DNA of 64,000 nucleotides. It comes from an uncultured Helicobacter sp. Its GTDB lineage: Bacteria > Campylobacterota > Campylobacteria > Campylobacterales > Helicobacteraceae. This document shows positions 14,697 through 23,709 of the stretch, in pieces. The stretch spans positions 1 through 64,000 of the forward strand of contig CASEHV010000013.1 of NCBI GenBank assembly GCA_949287835.1, in the 5' to 3' direction. Every line of letters begins with the position of its first letter. Within the stretch, counting starts at the first letter, position 1. The notes under the pieces are model-generated. The model searched no databases, was not told the origin of the DNA, and saw only the letters and a list, made by a program, of their open reading frames with translations. The position numbers and the translations under genes were made by a program.

Positions 14697-15563
14697 CTAA
14701 TTCTTTTTAAGAATCCTAAGTGCTTCTTCGCGTATTTGCGGCGGTATAAAATCTTTTAGCATCTCTAAATTAGCCATAATATCGCTAGATGATATGTTAT
14801 ATGAAAAGTCTCTATAATGTAGTTTTATATTGTGTGTTTTAGCAAAGTTTTCATACCACTTTGTGTTTTGTGAATTTAGAGAATCTTGATTCTGTAAAGA
14901 TGTTTTAGACGTTACATTCAATGAGTTGAGATGAGATGTTTTATCTAACATCTCAATATGATTCAATCCGCTATGTTGCCCTTGAATAAGGTTGTCATTC
15001 TGAGGTTGTAGCGAAAAATTTATATTGTTTGTGGAGGAATTTATATCGTCATTCTGAGCCAAAGGCGAAGAATCTCTATTTTTAGAATCTTGATTATACA
15101 CATCAAAATGAGGCATAGAATCTAGATTCTCAGTCATTGTGAACGAAGAATCTAGATTCCTAGCTAAGGCTATAAAATCCGTGATTTTTTTAAATATTTC
15201 AAAGCCTCCCCATGTGGGTAGCTTTTCTAAATTATCCTCTCCTATGATGAAGTATAGCTTTTCTGGATTGTAGAGTTTATGGAAATGCAAAATAGAATCA
15301 ACGCTTTCTACTGCTCTATCTTGCGATATTTCATAATCGCTACATACTACATTTTTATAATCCTCTGTGAGTATTTGCATAAATCTCAATCTAGTATTTG
15401 CATCTAGCCTTACTTTTGATTTAAATGGATTCCGATAAGCCACTAAAATAATTAGCATATCAATATCAAAATGCTCTAGCACAAAATCTATAATGCTTAA
15501 ATGTCCTAAATGCGGAGGGTCAAAACTCCCGCCAAATATTGCTATATTTTTCTTTCTCATCAT
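14697..15563 (-). CDS. nadD: Nicotinate-nucleotide adenylyltransferase with in-frame repeat insertion
   Basis: NadD makes deamido-NAD from nicotinate mononucleotide and ATP. The product starts with the nucleotidyltransferase motif FGGSFDPPHLGH (10-21), has YFIIGEDNLEKLPTW and ends with the ISSSDI motif (about 257-262), so all family landmarks are present. At 288 residues it is about 95 longer than usual. The surplus is at residues 137-234, a Ser/Asn/Asp/Gln-rich stretch encoded by the hairpin-repeat family, placed before the last Rossmann strand. The start ATG overlaps the TGA of the small membrane protein gene upstream, so translation is coupled. Confidence 0.88.
   Translation of the reverse strand: MMRKKNIAIFGGSFDPPHLGHLSIIDFVLEHFDIDMLIILVAYRNPFKSKVRLDANTRLRFMQILTEDYKNVVCSDYEISQDRAVESVDSILHFHKLYNPEKLYFIIGEDNLEKLPTWGGFEIFKKITDFIALARNLDSSFTMTENLDSMPHFDVYNQDSKNRDSSPLAQNDDINSSTNNINFSLQPQNDNLIQGQHSGLNHIEMLDKTSHLNSLNVTSKTSLQNQDSLNSQNTKWYENFAKTHNIKLHYRDFSYNISSSDIMANLEMLKDFIPPQIREEALRILKKN
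14862..15155. repeat. Hairpin-repeat array inside nadD
   Basis: An intact A-type unit lies at 15048-15076 (inner stem GCC/GGC around AAA), a decayed A unit near 14993-15015, and several decayed A and B halves (TCATTGTGAAC, ATGTTGCCC, ATGATTCAA). The reading frame through the array has no stop. Confidence 0.8.
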
Positions 15564-15697
15564 TTAGATTTTTTTGATAGATACAAAAATAGACAAAATG
15601 ATATTGATAGCACAACGATAATCGTGCTAAAAGCCTCAAAATATGAAAATGGAGCACTTAAATCAAAAACCCTATGTCCGAAAATCTCAAATCCCAT
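15560..15697 (-). CDS. Small membrane protein, 45 aa
   Basis: ATG at 15697 follows the lgt stop (15698-15700) without a gap. The TGA at 15560-15562 overlaps the nadD start in an ATGATGA-like arrangement. The product is 45 residues with one clear membrane helix (TIIVVLSISFCLFLYL, about 25-40) and a Lys-rich C-terminus, so the N-terminus is probably periplasmic. The tight coupling on both sides argues that it is translated. The family is unknown to me. Confidence 0.6.
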   Translation of the reverse strand: MGFEIFGHRVFDLSAPFSYFEAFSTIIVVLSISFCLFLYLSKKSK

Positions 15698-16534
15698 TTA
15701 GCTAACCTTTTTTGCTTCTTTATTAACAAACAATAGCATTATAAATCCAACAAGTATCATAATAAGACTTAGAATCTGCCCCATGCTAAGATGCAGAAAA
15801 TAATATCCCATCTGAGAATCTGCTTCCCTTGTATATTCCGCTAAGAATCTAGCAATGCCATAGCAGAACGCGTAAACTACAATTAGCATACCTTTTTTAC
15901 TAGAAATCTTTGAGGCAAAGTACACAATGAAAAATGCGACAATTCCCTCCAAAAAAGCTTCAATAAGCTGACTTGGATAACGCAGTGCATTTTCTACATA
16001 GATTCCGATAAATTTCAAAGACTCATTTTCTATGACTCTCCCATAAAGCTCTTTGTTTAAAAAATTCCCAATTCTACCAAAAGTATAGGCAAGTGGGACG
16101 CTTATAGCAACCAAATCAAGCAATACAAAAATATCCACTTTCTTTACATAGCTAAATAGAAATGATGCGATGATAATGCCAATTACTGCGCCATGAAAAC
16201 TCATGCCAGCTATTCCTACAAATTCACCATCTACATAAGGATTAAATGCCTGCCATGGATGCGTGAGATAATATATCTGAGAATCTGTATAGATAAAAAG
16301 ATAGCCAAATCTAGCGCCAAGCAAAACGCCGACTTCTGCCCATATAAAATAGCTATCTAGCATTTTTTGGTTTATGCCTTTGAATCTATCCATGTTTTTA
16401 GAAAAGAATTTTGCAATAAATAATGCCGATAAAAGTGCGGTTACATAGGCTATGCCATACCAATGGACATTGAATCCGAATATGCTAAATGCTATGGGAC
16501 TAAAATGAGAGTAAATTTCATTCCAAAAATTCAT
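15698..16534 (-). CDS. lgt: Phosphatidylglycerol-prolipoprotein diacylglyceryl transferase
   Basis: An inner-membrane enzyme with about seven helices that attaches diacylglycerol to the lipobox cysteine of prolipoproteins. It shows the family motifs WYGIAYV near the N-terminus, FHGAVIGI and the signature GRIGNFLNKELYGR, followed by YPSQLIEAFLEG. Length (278) is normal. It heads an apparent lgt-small membrane protein-nadD operon on the minus strand and is divergent from yajC. Confidence 0.93.
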   Translation of the reverse strand: MNFWNEIYSHFSPIAFSIFGFNVHWYGIAYVTALLSALFIAKFFSKNMDRFKGINQKMLDSYFIWAEVGVLLGARFGYLFIYTDSQIYYLTHPWQAFNPYVDGEFVGIAGMSFHGAVIGIIIASFLFSYVKKVDIFVLLDLVAISVPLAYTFGRIGNFLNKELYGRVIENESLKFIGIYVENALRYPSQLIEAFLEGIVAFFIVYFASKISSKKGMLIVVYAFCYGIARFLAEYTREADSQMGYYFLHLSMGQILSLIMILVGFIMLLFVNKEAKKVS

Positions 16535-16670
16535 AAACTAACCTATGATAGAGCTTGATAGAGCTACAAAATAAGATTTGTGATTATACAAAAATCCAGC
16601 TTACAATTTTAAAATGATTTGTTTCCTTAAAATATGATAAAATATATGTTTTTCATGTCTAGGAGTGTCT

Positions 16671-17030
16671 ATGGATTCAAATTCTTTAAATTCTTTGCTT
16701 TCATTCTTACCTATTATTATTCTTGTGGTGGTGTTTTATTTCCTTGTGTTTAGACCGCAGCAGCAGCAAAGAAAGCGACATGCAGAAATGGTAACAAGTC
16801 TCAAACGGGGGGATAAAATCGTAACAAACGGGGGATTTGTATGCGAGGTGATGAAGCAAGAGGATAAATTCATTAGTGTTAGACTAGGGGATAGTGTCGT
16901 GCGTTTATCTAAGGACTATGTAGCCTATAAGGTTGATGATGTAGCAGAAGAGCAAGAAGCGACAAATGAGGTAACAGAGGGAGAAGAACAATCGCGTAAA
17001 GGCAAAAAATCAAAACAAGAGAATAAATAA
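16671..17030 (+). CDS. yajC: Preprotein translocase subunit YajC
   Basis: The ATG at 16671 is chosen because AGGAG ends five bases before it; a GTG at 16665 overlaps that site. The product has one N-terminal membrane helix followed by FRPQQQQRKRHAEM and GDKIVTNGGF, the YajC signature. The last 30 residues are an acidic/basic tail. YajC joins SecD-SecF in the accessory Sec complex, and secD and secF follow directly. Confidence 0.93.
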   Translation: MDSNSLNSLLSFLPIIILVVVFYFLVFRPQQQQRKRHAEMVTSLKRGDKIVTNGGFVCEVMKQEDKFISVRLGDSVVRLSKDYVAYKVDDVAEEQEATNEVTEGEEQSRKGKKSKQENK

Positions 17031-17047
17031 GGCATTAAAGACAAAAA

Positions 17048-18676
17048 ATGGCAAAGATTCAGAATATACAAAAACCTTTTAATTACAGACTTCTAACACT
17101 CATCATAGCTAGTTGCTTTGGCATTATTTTTAGCATTCCATCATTTTTTCAAGATTCTAAGGCATTTGCCAATATGAAAAAGATTACTCTAGGTCTTGAC
17201 TTGCAGGGTGGCATTAGTCTCTTATTAGACATTGACATGCAGGTAGCGATGAATAATAAATACACATCTCTGCTAAGTGAGATAAAGTTCCAAACAGATA
17301 AAAGCAAGATTTTTATTAATGGCTTAAGAGTGCAAGATATTGCTAACTCTGAGTATAAAAAAATTGTTTTTACTCTTTTAGATTCTAAAGCGCAAGATAG
17401 CCTAGATAAGATTCTAGCAAACATAGATGGCATAGAGATAGCGAAACATACTCTTAATTATGAAATTGTTTTAAGTGAAAAGGAAATTAGGGAGTTTAAA
17501 AAATATGCACTTGAGCAGTCTGTGAATACCATACGGGATAGATTAGATAAATTTGGATTATCTGAGCCTAGCGTTTTGCGCGAGGGTGAGAATCAGATTC
17601 GCGTAGAAATGCCAGGCGTAAAGACTCAAGAGGAGCAGAAACGTCTAATAGACCTTGTATCTCAAAGTGCAAAACTAGAATTTATGGCAGTAGATGAGGT
17701 GTTGGCACAGAGAATGGCTAGTGGTGAGGAGATTACAGATAGCGAGGCGGCTAAGTATAATTCTGTTTTACTGCCATATCAAGAGGGAGGAGAGGGTGCT
17801 AGGATTCCTCTAAAATCTGTGCCGATTTTGGAGGGTAGCTCTATTGTGGATTCTGGCACGACTCTTGAAAATGGATTTCCAGCCGTTACCTTTCGATTAG
17901 ATTCTAAGGGTGCAGATATTTTTGGCGACTTCACGGGTAAAAATATTAATAAAAGACTTGCAATCGTGCTAGATAGAAAGGTGTTATCTGCACCTAATAT
18001 TAGAGGTAGAATAGGTGGAGGAAATGGTTCTATTACAGGTAATTTTACAAATGAAAGTGCTAGATTATTATCCATAGCACTTCGTTCAGGAGCACTTCTT
18101 GCCCCCGCACATGTGATAGAGAAAAGGAGTGTCGGACCAAGTCTTGGGGCAGATTCCATAAAAGCATCTTTAATAGCACTTGTTAGTGGATTTATTTTAG
18201 TCGTTGGTTTTATGATTCTATATTATGCAGTTGCTGGAGTATTTGCCGTAATTGCTTTGGTTATCAACCTTTTCTTAATCATCGCTATCATGGCATTATT
18301 TGAGGCTACTTTGACACTGCCCGGCATGGCTGGAATTGTCTTAACCGTTGGTATAGCAGTCGATGCAAATATTATTATTAATGAGAGAATAAGGGAGGCA
18401 TTAAGGCAGGGAATGGGCGTTGTCAAATCTCTGCAGGTAGGATATGAGAATGCTTCAAGGGCAATTTTTGATGCGAATATCACCTCACTGATTGCCTCCG
18501 CACTGCTATATGTATATGGTACGGGGGTTATAAAGGGTTTTGCGATTACGACAGGCATTGGTATTTTAGCCTCGATAATTACCGCTATCATCGGCACACA
18601 TGGGATTTATATGTGGCTTGGACCTAGAATAGAGAAAAGTAAGAATATACCACTATGGTTTGGTATTAAATTGTAA
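17048..18676 (+). CDS. secD: Protein translocase subunit SecD
   Basis: The product has an N-terminal membrane helix, the D1 motif LGLDLQGGISLLLDIDM, a large periplasmic P1 domain and five C-terminal helices with GIAVDANIIINERIRE (D4/D5). SecD-SecF uses the proton gradient to pull exported proteins out of the Sec channel on the periplasmic side. Length 542 is close to the H. pylori protein. It lies 17 bases behind yajC. Confidence 0.95.
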   Translation: MAKIQNIQKPFNYRLLTLIIASCFGIIFSIPSFFQDSKAFANMKKITLGLDLQGGISLLLDIDMQVAMNNKYTSLLSEIKFQTDKSKIFINGLRVQDIANSEYKKIVFTLLDSKAQDSLDKILANIDGIEIAKHTLNYEIVLSEKEIREFKKYALEQSVNTIRDRLDKFGLSEPSVLREGENQIRVEMPGVKTQEEQKRLIDLVSQSAKLEFMAVDEVLAQRMASGEEITDSEAAKYNSVLLPYQEGGEGARIPLKSVPILEGSSIVDSGTTLENGFPAVTFRLDSKGADIFGDFTGKNINKRLAIVLDRKVLSAPNIRGRIGGGNGSITGNFTNESARLLSIALRSGALLAPAHVIEKRSVGPSLGADSIKASLIALVSGFILVVGFMILYYAVAGVFAVIALVINLFLIIAIMALFEATLTLPGMAGIVLTVGIAVDANIIINERIREALRQGMGVVKSLQVGYENASRAIFDANITSLIASALLYVYGTGVIKGFAITTGIGILASIITAIIGTHGIYMWLGPRIEKSKNIPLWFGIKL

Positions 18677-18699
18677 ATGCAGATTTTGCGAGGAAAATA

Positions 18700-19674
18700 A
18701 TGGAAATCTTTAAGAAAAATAGAATCTATAATTTTGTAGAATGGAGTAAGTATGGTTTAGCACTTTCTATTTTACTTACCATTGTATCTGTTATTTTATT
18801 TTTTAAGCCCGGATTTACTCTAGGAATTGATTTTGCAGGGGGGAGTAGCGTTCAGATTCAATACAAAAATCAACAGGCAGATATAGATAAAATACGTCTT
18901 GCATTATCTAAAGATGATAGATTGTTAAATTCTGTGGTTACTAAGTTCGGTTCAGATGATGAGATTTTAATTAAGATTCCATTTCATGAGAATCTAAACT
19001 CAACAGAGCTAGATTCTACACTTAATAATCTACTAAAATACACAGGCGATTTTGATATAAGAAAGCTAGATACGGTTGGACCAAAGGTTGGCGATGAGCT
19101 TGTGAGAAGTGCTATTTTATCGCTTGTTGTAGCAACTATTATGATGATGGTTTATGTTAGCTTTCGATATGAGTGGCGTTTTGCGTTTGCCTCTATTGTA
19201 ACGCTTGTGCATGATGTTATTATCACTGCTGCTAGTGTTATTATTTTTCAAATAGACCTTAATCTTGAAGTTGTAGCTGCACTTCTAACATTGCTGGGGT
19301 ATTCAATCAATGACACAATCATCGTGTTTGATAGAATCAGGGAAAAAATGCTAGAGGGCAAGAGAATAAGTATTAATGAGATTATCAATGAGGCAATTTC
19401 ACGTACGCTTTCACGTACGCTTTTAACCTCCCTTACGATGTTCTTTGTGGTTTTGACACTTTATATTTTCGGGGGGCAAATCATTGTTGGATTCTCGCTG
19501 CCATTACTTATAGGCGTTGTATTTGGGACTTATAGCTCTATGTTTGTGGCGCCACGTCTTGCTATTATATTTGGCTTTTCTGTGGAGAAATATTATGCAA
19601 AAGAAGCCGCTAAGGCTAAAAAGGCAGAGGAAAAAAGACGCAATAGAGAGTTATATGAGGGTGGACGCGTTTAG
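18700..19674 (+). CDS. secF: Protein translocase subunit SecF
   Basis: The product has the motifs GFTLGIDFAGGSSVQIQY near the N-terminus and LGYSINDTIIVFDRIRE in the membrane part, both hallmarks of SecF, with six predicted helices. It is the partner of SecD encoded just upstream (23-base gap). The 3' end overlaps the stop region of the convergent J-domain gene by four bases. Confidence 0.95.
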   Translation: MEIFKKNRIYNFVEWSKYGLALSILLTIVSVILFFKPGFTLGIDFAGGSSVQIQYKNQQADIDKIRLALSKDDRLLNSVVTKFGSDDEILIKIPFHENLNSTELDSTLNNLLKYTGDFDIRKLDTVGPKVGDELVRSAILSLVVATIMMMVYVSFRYEWRFAFASIVTLVHDVIITAASVIIFQIDLNLEVVAALLTLLGYSINDTIIVFDRIREKMLEGKRISINEIINEAISRTLSRTLLTSLTMFFVVLTLYIFGGQIIVGFSLPLLIGVVFGTYSSMFVAPRLAIIFGFSVEKYYAKEAAKAKKAEEKRRNRELYEGGRV

Positions 19675-20450
19675 TGAATCTTTTTATTTAATTGTTTGAT
19701 TTTTTTATAGGCATCTGTGATTTCATGGAATCTTACTAGCTCATATGATATGTCGTGATTCTCATCATTGTAGAAATTATCGGGGTGATATTCTTTTGCA
19801 AGTTTTAGATAACGTCTTTTTACTATCTCAAATTCATCGCCAAACTGAGAATCTAATATAGCATAGCAACGTCTTAAATTCCTCTCCTCATGCGTTAGGA
19901 ATGTAAATTCATCTACATTAAAGTCATTGTATTCAAAGTTTAGTGCTATGTTATGTATGACTTTATTTCCCAAAAATTCCAATACCTGCTCCCAGAAAAT
20001 ATTGTCATTAAATTGCAGATATATTTCATTTTGGCTAATGCCTATATAGTTTTTTCCAAATGTATTTTTTATATATCGCTCGGCAATTCTATTTCTCTTA
20101 CTAAGTGTTAGTATGATTCTGGAGGCGCCTAGTGTTTGCACTCTTACATTGATTTTTTCTAGCAAATCTGTGGGTTTTACCATTTTTATACGTATGGGTA
20201 AATGACTATTTGCAAGTGCAATCTCTAATTCCTCTTTTGCGGTCATACTTTCAGAATAATTGATTGCATGATGACACCAATTAATGAGATAGTTTTTTTT
20301 CGCATTTTTGCCATCATCTAGGATTAGAATGGAGCTAGATAGTTTGAAGTTATTGCTAAAATGCTTGTCTGTGTAGGCAATGACTTTGGATAGAATCTTA
20401 CTATTTTGTATAAGTTTTATTTGAACATACTTATCACAATAAGAAATCAT
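19671..20450 (-). CDS. J-domain protein with C-terminal J domain
   Basis: The last ~65 residues form a J domain: FEIVKRRYLKLAKEYHPDN contains the HPD motif needed to stimulate the ATPase of a DnaK-type chaperone. The first ~190 residues are unrelated to DnaJ and not recognised; they have no membrane helix. J domains are usually N-terminal, so this is a specialised co-chaperone. I chose ATG 20450 over an upstream TTG (20468). A run of eight T (plus strand, 20293-20300) lies in the coding region. Confidence 0.8.
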   Translation of the reverse strand: MISYCDKYVQIKLIQNSKILSKVIAYTDKHFSNNFKLSSSILILDDGKNAKKNYLINWCHHAINYSESMTAKEELEIALANSHLPIRIKMVKPTDLLEKINVRVQTLGASRIILTLSKRNRIAERYIKNTFGKNYIGISQNEIYLQFNDNIFWEQVLEFLGNKVIHNIALNFEYNDFNVDEFTFLTHEERNLRRCYAILDSQFGDEFEIVKRRYLKLAKEYHPDNFYNDENHDISYELVRFHEITDAYKKIKQLNKKIH

Positions 20451-20508
20451 CGCTAAACCCCGAAACAAGTAGCCAAAGAATTGACTAGATTATATCAAAA
20501 TTTCTTTT

Positions 20509-21903
20509 TTATTTAGCATTGTTGGCATCGTTTATCACTTTATTGATATTTTGGATAAATTCCTCATCGCACCATTCTCTTGGATTTGCAAACACGCCTT
20601 GTATGAGAATGGATAGACTAAGACCGTTAGCTTGGGCTAATCCGCTATTGCCTGTAAAGCCTATGCTATCTAAATGTTTGATTTCCCCAGATACTGTGGG
20701 AATCTTATCTAAATATCCATAAAGAGCGGTGATTCCAAGATTATAGCTAATCATAGCGACATTGCCATAAGATCCTATTTTTCCGCGAAATGCTACAAAT
20801 CCGTCATTTTTATTAATTACCTCCTGTCTAGCACTTATTAAATCCGCACCAAGACGTCGGTAACTGCCCATATTTTCTGATTTATATCTAAAAATATATT
20901 CATCGCCAAATATGCCAGAGGTTCTATAATTAGATATAGGCATGAATGAATTAAAGTCTTTTATATTAGAATCTCGCTTTTTTATAGACATGGCTATGTT
21001 TCTTATTCTATTATTATCCATTTCTCTTATGAAACGATTAAAGAACTTGAATTTTTCCTCATCTAAATCTAACCCTTTTTGATTCTCAAATAAATAGCTA
21101 TCTATGCGAGATACACTATCGCGTAATCTATCATTACTCATATTAATTTCTAGCTTTCTGTGTCCATGCGGTAGGCTTGTATTCCATGAAATATCTAGTG
21201 TGCTTTCATTTGCTGCTTTATCTACAACATGTATTTTTGGGTCAAAATAATTATTAAAAATAGGCCAAGCCACAATGGATATATAGACTAGATTCCCATA
21301 TTTATTAATAAATGGATATGCCCTAAACTTATTAAAACCATTGCTAATAAAAACCTCATCGATGACATTAGAGTTTTCCTTGTCTAAATTACCAATTCCA
21401 AATGCGACAATCGCAGAGCCGCCATATTTTATACCGCTAGATTTTGATATGATTCTTATGTCATCTTGTGCTTTATTTTTTACAATGACTTGTTTTGTTA
21501 TAGATGAGACATTTCCACGAAAGAAATTTGAATTACTCCAATCCCTTGCCTTTACATGATATGTGATAATCTCACCGTCCTCTAGCTCGGGCAACTTTGG
21601 CATGGTAATTTCTACTTTTTTATTCTTTTTTAATAAAATTTCCTCTTTTTGTGCCAAGATATTATCATGTCTATCTGTAATCTTTACCTCATAGCTAAGT
21701 AATCCGCTAGAATCAAATGCCTCTAACTTTACTTCATTATTTGTATTTAAAAAGCCAGAATCAAGCTCTATCTCTAGCTTTTTGTCTTTTATTATCCATA
21801 GTTTTAGCATAGGGTTAATGGACTCGAAACTATCGGAATTTATCACATGATAAGACCAGCCCATAGTAACCGCGGCAATCAGTGCCCAAAATATTCTAAT
21901 CAT
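20509..21903 (-). CDS. LytM/M23-like protein lacking zinc ligands
   Basis: The product has an N-terminal membrane anchor or signal (MIRIFWALIAAVTMGWSYHV), two Ig-like stretches, a helical part, and a C-terminal fold with the M23 pattern YRRLGADL...DGFVAFRGKIGSYGN...ITALYGYLD...GFTGNSGLA...GLSLSI. In active LytM enzymes the first part reads HxxxD and the last HxH. Here the first His is Arg and both later His are lost, while the Asp is kept. It is therefore probably a non-catalytic scaffold or regulator of cell-wall hydrolases, as known for degenerate LytM proteins in cell-shape control. The ATG lies three bases after the MGMT stop. Confidence 0.75.
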   Translation of the reverse strand: MIRIFWALIAAVTMGWSYHVINSDSFESINPMLKLWIIKDKKLEIELDSGFLNTNNEVKLEAFDSSGLLSYEVKITDRHDNILAQKEEILLKKNKKVEITMPKLPELEDGEIITYHVKARDWSNSNFFRGNVSSITKQVIVKNKAQDDIRIISKSSGIKYGGSAIVAFGIGNLDKENSNVIDEVFISNGFNKFRAYPFINKYGNLVYISIVAWPIFNNYFDPKIHVVDKAANESTLDISWNTSLPHGHRKLEINMSNDRLRDSVSRIDSYLFENQKGLDLDEEKFKFFNRFIREMDNNRIRNIAMSIKKRDSNIKDFNSFMPISNYRTSGIFGDEYIFRYKSENMGSYRRLGADLISARQEVINKNDGFVAFRGKIGSYGNVAMISYNLGITALYGYLDKIPTVSGEIKHLDSIGFTGNSGLAQANGLSLSILIQGVFANPREWCDEEFIQNINKVINDANNAK

Positions 21904-21905
21904 AT

Positions 21906-22403
21906 TCAATCACTAATTTTTGTAGCAGATATGCCCTCTATTTCTAACAACTTTAGCTTTAAATCCAATCCACATGAATATCCTACTAATTTTCCATTGC
22001 TCCCGATGACTCTATGGCATGGAATAAAGATAATGATAGGATTCCTATGATTTGCCATGCCAACCGCCCTAGAACCTCGCGGTGAATTAATATTTTGCGC
22101 TATTTGTTTATAGCTCCTTGTCTGTCCATATGGAATCCTTTGCAACTCTCTCCAAACTTTTTGTGCAAAATCACCACCTTTTGGCATAAGTGGTAAGTCA
22201 AAATATCTCTGCTTTCCTAGAAAGTAATTATCAAGACTATCAAATACTTTTTTTGTCAAAACATTATGCTTTAGGGTATAGAAAATATCTTTATGCTTGT
22301 CATCATTCCCTAAAAACTTCACTTCTAATACGACTTCTTTATTATTCATCACACCAAGAGAGCCTAGCCTCCCATCATACACGCCACCATATAAATCATG
22401 CAT
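21906..22403 (-). CDS. ogt: Methylated-DNA--protein-cysteine S-methyltransferase
   Basis: The C-terminal domain has the active-site motif IPCHRVIGSNGKLVGYSCG, whose Cys accepts the alkyl group from O6-methylguanine, and the helix-turn-helix SPRGSRAVGMANHRNP. The N-terminal half is the poorly conserved ribonuclease-like domain. Length 165 is normal. It is followed almost without gap by the LytM-like gene, so the two share a transcript, although their functions have no evident link. Confidence 0.93.
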   Translation of the reverse strand: MHDLYGGVYDGRLGSLGVMNNKEVVLEVKFLGNDDKHKDIFYTLKHNVLTKKVFDSLDNYFLGKQRYFDLPLMPKGGDFAQKVWRELQRIPYGQTRSYKQIAQNINSPRGSRAVGMANHRNPIIIFIPCHRVIGSNGKLVGYSCGLDLKLKLLEIEGISATKISD

Positions 22404-22473
22404 TTTAATTCCTAAAAATAGCAGTGAAAATATTTGCCATTTTAATATAATTGTTTAAGGATTTCAATATTTT

Positions 22474-23160
22474 TTACAAAAACTCATTATACGCATCACA
22501 GGCATCAGAATTACCTAAATCGCAGGATTTGCTATATAATTCTTTTGCTTTTTTGAGGTTTAATTCTGCGCCTATGCCATTTCTATAATACCCAGCGAGT
22601 TGATAACATGCGTCTGCATTTTTAAAATCACATGATTTTGTAAGCAGTCCAAAGCCCTGTTTTGGATTTTTCTTAATACCCTTGCCACTCTCATATAGTT
22701 TCCATGCCTCAAAACATGCGGTAGCGTTGTCTCCATTGCATGCTATCTGTCGTGCATTGAGTGCTTTTTGTCGTTGATTATGAATGAGAAATATACTTGC
22801 ATACGCCCTGCATACCTCCGTGCTATTAAGATTGCATTGCGTTGAGTTTTTATCGGCAAAGGCTAGGGCACTACTACATGCGGATTTATCCCCGCTTATA
22901 CATTGCGTTAGCATCGATTTGAAATTATCATCTATGCTATATGCTGTTTGGGTGCTTTTCCTTCTTATTAGCTCATCATCGGCACTTTTTGGCTCCTGCA
23001 CATCTTTAATCTCATCTACATCTAGCTCATCTAGCTTATCCCAAGTCTTTTTCTTTTTTTGCTCTCCTGTGTGGATTTGATTGTCCGGACCTATGCGTAT
23101 GACTTCTGGCTCTTGTGCAAATAGAAATGATGCTAATGCAAATAATATAATATATCTCAT
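22474..23160 (-). CDS. Secreted Sel1-repeat (Hcp-like) cysteine-rich protein
   Basis: ATG at 23160 gives the signal peptide MRYIILFALASFLFAQ; an upstream in-frame start would place eight residues before it. After a Lys-rich linker come Sel1/TPR-like helical pairs with Cys at regular spacing (GDNATACFEAWKLYESG, FKNADACYQLAGYYRNG, LGNSDACDAYNEF), the pattern of the Helicobacter cysteine-rich proteins, where each repeat is closed by a disulfide bond. The protein is likely periplasmic or secreted. It has three such repeats, fewer than HcpA-type proteins. Confidence 0.8.
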   Translation of the reverse strand: MRYIILFALASFLFAQEPEVIRIGPDNQIHTGEQKKKKTWDKLDELDVDEIKDVQEPKSADDELIRRKSTQTAYSIDDNFKSMLTQCISGDKSACSSALAFADKNSTQCNLNSTEVCRAYASIFLIHNQRQKALNARQIACNGDNATACFEAWKLYESGKGIKKNPKQGFGLLTKSCDFKNADACYQLAGYYRNGIGAELNLKKAKELYSKSCDLGNSDACDAYNEFL

Positions 23161-23193
23161 CGCTACCCTTTCAAAAACGCACATTATAGCAAA

Positions 23194-23709
23194 TTATGCG
23201 TTTGGCTTATAGACGATTTTTGTCCCTGATATTATCTCATGCAGGGATTTTTTATCTTTCCTGAGAAACATGAGAATCCATAGGAAAAATGATAGCTCCA
23301 CAATCCATACGAATAAATATATGAGAATCTGAGATATACATAATCTCCTGCCATCTGTGCTACATAGCATGATTTGGGCGTATTTAAAGCCCGGTGTTTG
23401 CCCCTTTACATAAAAAAAGATTCCAAGAATAAGGCAGTATAAAAGTGTGCAGGTAAAAATGACGAATTGATTGTGCAAGAAATCCTCTTTACCCTTTAAG
23501 AACACGTATGTGGCGATGTATAATATCGGCATGTTGATGAGGAACATGTCTGTTAGAAAGGCTTTTAATCGTGCTAGTAGAAAGTTTGTTTTTGAAATGC
23601 GTTTTTCTATGTCTGCATTTTCTCTTATATTTTTATTACTCTCTTTTGGGGTGGCTTTGATTTGCTCTTGTTGTAATTTATTTTTCTTTTTTTTCTTTGC
23701 CTTTCCCAT
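23194..23709 (-). CDS. RDD-family membrane protein
   Basis: After a very Lys-rich, probably unstructured N-terminus (MGKAKKKKKNKLQQEQ) come two hydrophobic segments, KGQTPGFKYAQI (RDD hallmark) and a third hydrophobic segment. RDD proteins are small inner-membrane proteins, some acting as ion exchangers. The start codon overlaps the hemD stop by one base, so the pair is coupled. Confidence 0.82.
   Translation of the reverse strand: MGKAKKKKKNKLQQEQIKATPKESNKNIRENADIEKRISKTNFLLARLKAFLTDMFLINMPILYIATYVFLKGKEDFLHNQFVIFTCTLLYCLILGIFFYVKGQTPGFKYAQIMLCSTDGRRLCISQILIYLFVWIVELSFFLWILMFLRKDKKSLHEIISGTKIVYKPNA

Noticed and set aside
20293-20300. T8 run in the J-domain gene as a phase-variation tract
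   Set aside because: Runs of this length are common in AT-rich DNA; the frame is intact and there is no sign of an alternative product.
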